In this document: in pieces, positions 43,701-46,142 of the stretch | Position numbering within the stretch: the stretch's first letter is position 1 | Layout of the letters: every line of letters starts with the position of its first letter | Assembly (NCBI GenBank): GCA_900315705.1 | Contig: ONAB01000028.1 | Span: 1-46,142, forward strand | Origin: an uncultured Bacteroidales bacterium | GTDB lineage: Bacteria > Bacteroidota > Bacteroidia > Bacteroidales > WCHB1-69 | DNA length: 46,142 nucleotides | Direction of reading: 5' to 3' | The notes under the pieces: model-generated | Databases searched by the model: none | Seen by the model: only the letters and a program-made list of their open reading frames with translations | What the model was told of the DNA's origin: nothing | Made by a program: the position numbers and the translations under genes

Positions 43701-43955
43701 GAGATGTTCATCGACTGGATTCCGCAACTGAAGAACGTCAGCTTCCAGGCCACGTGGGCCGGCTACTACACCGAGCCGCGCTACATCGTGGATCCAGAGC
43801 ATGGCCTCTTGGTCGGTATGCGCGGCCACGGCTTTATGCTCGGCCAGTACCTCGCCAAGATCTACGTTGACAAGTACCTCGGCAAGGAGGCGCCCTCCTA
43901 TATGTCGCGCCTCGCCATCAGCGGCGACGGCCTCAGCGAGAACGCGTTCCAGTAG
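40722..43955 (+). CDS. Single-chain HcnABC-like amino-acid/amine dehydrogenase with ferredoxin modules
   Basis: The 1077-residue protein carries, in order: a [2Fe-2S] domain (~18-100; Cys60, 65, 68, 80 in the HcnA/SoxA pattern); a FAD/NAD(P)-type oxidoreductase (~115-420; FAD motif AIIGAGPAGLA at 119-129, second Rossmann TIGAGNIGYLTS near 267-278, GVGDATRVGEGT); a two-cluster 4Fe-4S ferredoxin (Cys467, 470, 474 and Cys495, 498, 501, 505); a BFD-like [2Fe-2S] domain (Cys606, 608, 642, 647); and a DAO-type FAD amine oxidase (~702-1065; VAGGGITGSG). HcnABC, nopaline/octopine oxidases and archaeal dye-linked proline dehydrogenases use these modules as separate subunits. The likely reaction is oxidation of an amino or imino acid with electrons passed to a carrier. 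It has no signal peptide. The substrate is unknown. Confidence 0.88.
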   Translation: MYKIQSHPILSIPTGDEVTFEFKGQIVKAQKGYTIAAALHQAGFPIHSHSLTGRERSMDCGIGKCGACEMLVDGEVKRICITKVDGVRKVEEIAHNHLPASTPNATSDKGVKVYKTEVAIIGAGPAGLACREQLNKLNIPNIVIDNNDRIGGQFTMQTHQFFFFEKEKKYGGMRGFDIAKTLAGDDHSGILLNSTVWDILEGKRVAAKNMEDNSLFFVDANYLVVATGAFPFMPTFENDDLPGVYTAAVVQKMMNLQHTLLGKRILTIGAGNIGYLTSYQAMQAGAQVVAIVEAMDHEGGFPVQANRVRRLGIPILTSHTLLRAIPNEDHTGVIGAVIAECKNFQPVPGTEQVIKDIDLINICTGLKPDNLILEKGKVTFGLHTYGVGDATRVGEGTCAVLRGKQAAMEIAQDLGVRFNYDDYLAVTKDYADSQQHPVRVLDKPNRPAGDRLQKPFVMADCLYGFACNPCTFACPQGAITKSATNCVPQIDYDKCIGCMKCVNHCPGLALFGYNLPKNWLFLPFEYEAEENAEVYLVNDNGQKVGEGIIEKITKGENKTNVARVKALNVEGEALMEVTGFILKERYPKALNWEKLSAKEEDPAYVCHCDDVKIETILAAVKGKKIISVDELKHITRIGMGPCRGKRCIPRVKQLLAGHGVEVVGDATPRGPLSSQLNIGELCPSQKPEEFVTNVNGNPTQKVECDVFVAGGGITGSGLFRYFAEAGKKVVLCNAERGSSWRCIGGGRPSFSVPEIADIAEHNRAIFEEIQKVTNINYKPTRYVGFAHDEANYKALEKSLEWSDGYMVDKKDFLKEVSPYFNPNLNTYQAACITNACWQATPGPTINYIRNIAIEHGGVLLEDTRLLEVRKTPKGFMALVKTHDKQYVEYHCEHFVNALGPSANQFAEQLGMHLGLYPIKHQAFITHRLPMLGKDGDSLDMLIDRRKYKGFSAVYGQQFAETGQIIGCASPATEQLQAGKELKYNTQDFLQVCAEMFIDWIPQLKNVSFQATWAGYYTEPRYIVDPEHGLLVGMRGHGFMLGQYLAKIYVDKYLGKEAPSYMSRLAISGDGLSENAFQ

Positions 43956-43980
43956 AAACAATCCACAAAACCCTATACAG

Positions 43981-44016
43981 AAAGAGTCGCCGGAAATTTC
44001 GGCGACTCTTTTTATT
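43981..44016 (+). terminator. Terminator of the oxidoreductase gene
   Basis: A perfect 12-bp stem AAAGAGTCGCCG/CGGCGACTCTTT with a 7-base loop is followed by TTATTT. Its T tract overlaps the stop codon of the convergent SDR gene at 44012. Confidence 0.85.
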
Positions 44017-44800
44017 TGATTTCCCTCTTCACAATCCTTGTCAGGATTGGAATCCTGAGGCAGTCGGGCACTATTTTGGACAGGAAATAGGCCATCGGGT
44101 TGATGACAATGAGCCGTTTGCCGCGCAGCATTTGCTGCACGCACTGGCGCGCAATACGGTCGGTGCTCTTGAGGGTGGCCCTGCCCCAGAATCCCTGTCT
44201 CTCAATACGGGCGGTAACCTCCGCGTTGGTGGCCATCGCGCCGGGCGAGCATACACTCACCGAGACGGGAGTGCCCTTAAGCTCCTCGCGCAAACCTAAC
44301 GAGAAGGAGAGCACAAAGCTCTTGCTGGCGGGATACACCGTCTTGTATCCCGTGGGATTGTGGGCGGCCATACTGCCAATGTTCAGCACATAACTCCTCT
44401 TCTGTTGCATCAAATTGGGCAGCAGGGCGTGCGTCAGCAGCGCCGTGCAGCGCACGTTCAAATCGATGATGTTCTCCAGATAATCCGTCGGGGCATCCGC
44501 AAAAGAGCGCGTACCCCCTACCCCGGCATTGTTGACCAGAATGCTCACCGAGTGCTCCCTGTTGATCTTTTCCGCCAAAGCCAGCACCTCCTCCCGACAA
44601 CTGAGGTCGGCCATATAAGCATACGACTGAGTATGATAGCGGGCCTTAATTTCCTCACACACCTGCTCCACAGTGGCTTTTGTACCCACCAGCAGGGTGT
44701 TGACACCCCGCGCCGAGAGTTCCATCGCAATGGACCTGCCCAACCCGCGGCTCGCTCCTGTGACAAGCGCAAAACTATCTGATGCAGCTTCTCCCATCAT
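44012..44800 (-). CDS. Short-chain dehydrogenase/reductase (DltE/KDSR-like)
   Basis: About 262 residues from ATG 44800; a TTG at 44803 is also in frame, and ATG 44797 is possible. Classical SDR motifs are present: TGASRGLG (cofactor loop), NNAGVGG, catalytic Ser in NIGSMAA, and YPASK (Tyr-x3-Lys). The C-terminal half ends in a hydrophobic stretch ('NPMAYFLSKIVPDCLRIPIL') like the membrane-associated DltE and long-chain ketoreductase branch. It should reduce a ketone with NAD(P)H, probably lipid-linked. It starts 5 bp after the acyltransferase stop codon, so the two probably act in one pathway. Confidence 0.88.
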   Translation of the reverse strand: MMGEAASDSFALVTGASRGLGRSIAMELSARGVNTLLVGTKATVEQVCEEIKARYHTQSYAYMADLSCREEVLALAEKINREHSVSILVNNAGVGGTRSFADAPTDYLENIIDLNVRCTALLTHALLPNLMQQKRSYVLNIGSMAAHNPTGYKTVYPASKSFVLSFSLGLREELKGTPVSVSVCSPGAMATNAEVTARIERQGFWGRATLKSTDRIARQCVQQMLRGKRLIVINPMAYFLSKIVPDCLRIPILTRIVKREIK

Positions 44801-44805
44801 CAATC

Positions 44806-45912
44806 TTATTCAATATTTTTCCTATAACAACGACGGCGGAAATAGGGCTCCGAATCGTATTTGGTCCAGATACGGGCAGCCACATTATCCTCCAACTGCT
44901 GGGAGGTGAAGGCATATTCAAAACCTTTCTTCAGAAAAGCCTGATGCATCTGCTTGTGATAGATGGCGTGCACCCCGGTATGCACATACTCGGGCAGCAC
45001 TCCCGTGAGGTACATATCCACATATTTGTTCTTCTTGAGGGCCCGCAAGACGTGATACCAACCCAACGGGAACAACGAGCCGTTGGCTTTCCGAAACGCC
45101 TCGCTCAAGGAGGGCAGACAGAACGCAAAACCGACCATCCGGCCATTGTCGTCCTCCAGCATCATCGAGAGGTCCACATCGGCCACCTTGAAATTGTCCT
45201 CCACCGCCCAATCTATCTCCGCTTCAGTAAGGGGAATGAAATTGAAAATATGCGAATAACTTTTATTAAGCACACTGAAAAACTCCTTACCGCAATCTTT
45301 TAACTGGCTTTTATGGTCAAAATGGCGCAAGTGCACGTGATAGCGCTCCGACAACGTGTCGGCCAGACGAATCATCCGCTCCGACACCTCCGTCACCTTT
45401 ACCTTATATTGTATATAATCCACCTCCTTCTCAAAACCCAACTGCTCCACCAGCCGAGGGTAATAGGGATAGTTGTAATCGGAACAGATAGAGGGGGTAT
45501 GGTCAAAGCCCTCCACCAGCATCGACTGCTTTTCCATATTGGAGAAACGCGATGGACCGCAAATCTCCTCCAACCCCTGTGAGCGGCCCCACTCTTCCAC
45601 CTTCTGAAACAGGGCACGAGTCACCTCTATGTCGTCCACTACATCGAACCATCCGAAACGGATACGTCGTTGGCCTTTGATTTCATTGCACTTATGGTTG
45701 ATCAAGCCGGCAATGCGGCCCACAATCTCCCCGTCTTTATAGGCCAACCACATCCTGAGCGTGCAGAACTCCAAAGCGGGGTGCTGCTCTATGATACGGA
45801 GCTCAGCCTTGTCGAGAGGAGGCACAAAATGAGGACACCCCTTGTACAATTTTCGCGGAAAACGAACAAAGGCTTTTCGCTGTTTCTTAGTTGTAACTTC
45901 TACTATTTCCAT
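44806..45912 (-). CDS. GNAT-type N-acyltransferase (YghO-like family)
   Basis: A 368-residue cytosolic protein with two GNAT-like halves. The N-terminal half has 'RFPRKLYKGCPHFVPPLDKA', 'WLAYKDGEIVGRIAGLINHK' and RFGWFDVVDDIEVTRALFQK, followed by 'EEICGPSRFSNMEKQSMLVE' and 'YNYPYYPRLVEQLGFEKEVD'. These match the YghO-like group, which I recall includes the bacterial ceramide synthase of Caulobacter. It would transfer an acyl group to an amine. Ceramide synthesis is possible given the SDR partner, but no serine palmitoyltransferase gene is in the window. Confidence 0.75.
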   Translation of the reverse strand: MEIVEVTTKKQRKAFVRFPRKLYKGCPHFVPPLDKAELRIIEQHPALEFCTLRMWLAYKDGEIVGRIAGLINHKCNEIKGQRRIRFGWFDVVDDIEVTRALFQKVEEWGRSQGLEEICGPSRFSNMEKQSMLVEGFDHTPSICSDYNYPYYPRLVEQLGFEKEVDYIQYKVKVTEVSERMIRLADTLSERYHVHLRHFDHKSQLKDCGKEFFSVLNKSYSHIFNFIPLTEAEIDWAVEDNFKVADVDLSMMLEDDNGRMVGFAFCLPSLSEAFRKANGSLFPLGWYHVLRALKKNKYVDMYLTGVLPEYVHTGVHAIYHKQMHQAFLKKGFEYAFTSQQLEDNVAARIWTKYDSEPYFRRRCYRKNIE

Positions 45913-46002
45913 AAGTTAGCACAATAGTTCAACATTTTTGAAACTGCCACTTTAGTGCGACTACAAATAAAGCATTTTTTTTCAAAATACGGACAACTTT
46001 TA

Positions 46003-46038
46003 CAAAAAAAGGGTGCCCGCCTTCCGGCAGACACCCTT
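46003..46038 (-). terminator. Terminator of the gene entering from the right edge
   Basis: On the minus strand a 13-bp interrupted stem (AAGGGTGTCTGCC with GGCGGGCACCCTT, loop GGAA) is followed by a run of T residues. It lies 26 bp after the stop codon of the partial gene. Confidence 0.85.
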
Positions 46039-46064
46039 GCAAGGGTCAGGGTTGTTTCCCTGTA

Positions 46065-46142
46065 TTATCGTTTCTGTACGCAGCGCACGCTGTGGCCGTG
46101 GCCCTTGGGATACACCGTGTGCATCATCTGCGGGCAGGTCAT
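46065..46142 (-). CDS. Partial protein, C-terminus only (FISUMP/SUMF1-like ending)
   Basis: Only the last 25 residues before a TAA are visible: MTCPQMMHTVYPKGHGHSVR followed by CVQKR. The 'G.SVRCV' ending is the usual C-terminus of FISUMP and formylglycine-generating-enzyme-like domains in Bacteroidota surface proteins. The ATG at the window edge is probably internal. A strong terminator follows. Confidence 0.5.
   Translation of the reverse strand: MTCPQMMHTVYPKGHGHSVRCVQKR

Overview
The window looks like a chromosomal segment of a Bacteroidota bacterium, most likely order Bacteroidales. The evidence is three secreted proteins with type IX secretion (T9SS) C-terminal sorting domains, lipoproteins, family content typical of the phylum (DUF4290, DUF2490, WbqC, LUD, C10 peptidase), the gene order rsfS-ftsH-LUD-cdsA, and repeated TAnnTTTG promoter -7 elements just upstream of genes, with few Shine-Dalgarno-like sites. 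No phage, plasmid or insertion-sequence genes are visible. It reads as core chromosome with scattered short repeats.

Layout. 1-2345 (-): two secreted proteins, the second a T9SS cargo. 2468-6551: a TolC-type outer-membrane efflux protein, a Nudix/winged-helix protein, a MATE exporter and a small lipoprotein. 6616-6693: a tRNA-Val(CAC) with a terminator. 6795-8432 (-): REP-like palindromes, a SpoU/TrmH RNA methyltransferase whose 3' end runs into one palindrome, a thioesterase and rpsT. 8523-13119 (-): a large MscS-type channel and an esterase lipoprotein. 13308-19775 (+): seven closely spaced genes, namely a C10 protease with CUB-like domains and a T9SS signal, two small exported proteins, a VTC-domain protein, DUF4956, DUF2490 and a small MscS channel. 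19780-22360 (-): a SurA/PpiC-like pair. 22625-25113: folC converging on class II aldolase. 25199-29065 (-): a YtxH/YqjE-like/small basic protein trio downstream of uvrA. 29297-33374 (-): rsfS-ftsH-LUD-cdsA. 33456-37638 (+): a T9SS trypsin-like protease, WbqC and a GT39-like membrane protein. 37707-40619 (+): DUF4290 and an ABC exporter pair with overlapping reading frames. 40722-43955 (+): a 1077-residue multi-cofactor flavoprotein. 44012-45912 (-): an SDR and a GNAT-type acyltransferase. 46065-46142 (-): the last codons of another gene.

The most interesting items are as follows. (1) The 1077-residue protein joins in one chain all modules of HcnABC/dye-linked proline dehydrogenase-type enzymes, plus a two-cluster 4Fe-4S ferredoxin. 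(2) A class of degenerate tandem arrays, nearly all with a 7-bp period but unrelated unit sequences, sits at gene ends and in promoter regions. (3) A REP-like palindrome has become the coding C-terminus of an RNA methyltransferase. (4) A VTC/DUF4956/DUF2490/MscS membrane module lies in line with a secreted protease.

All identifications come from reading sequence and motifs. No database search was run, so substrate-level assignments are inference.
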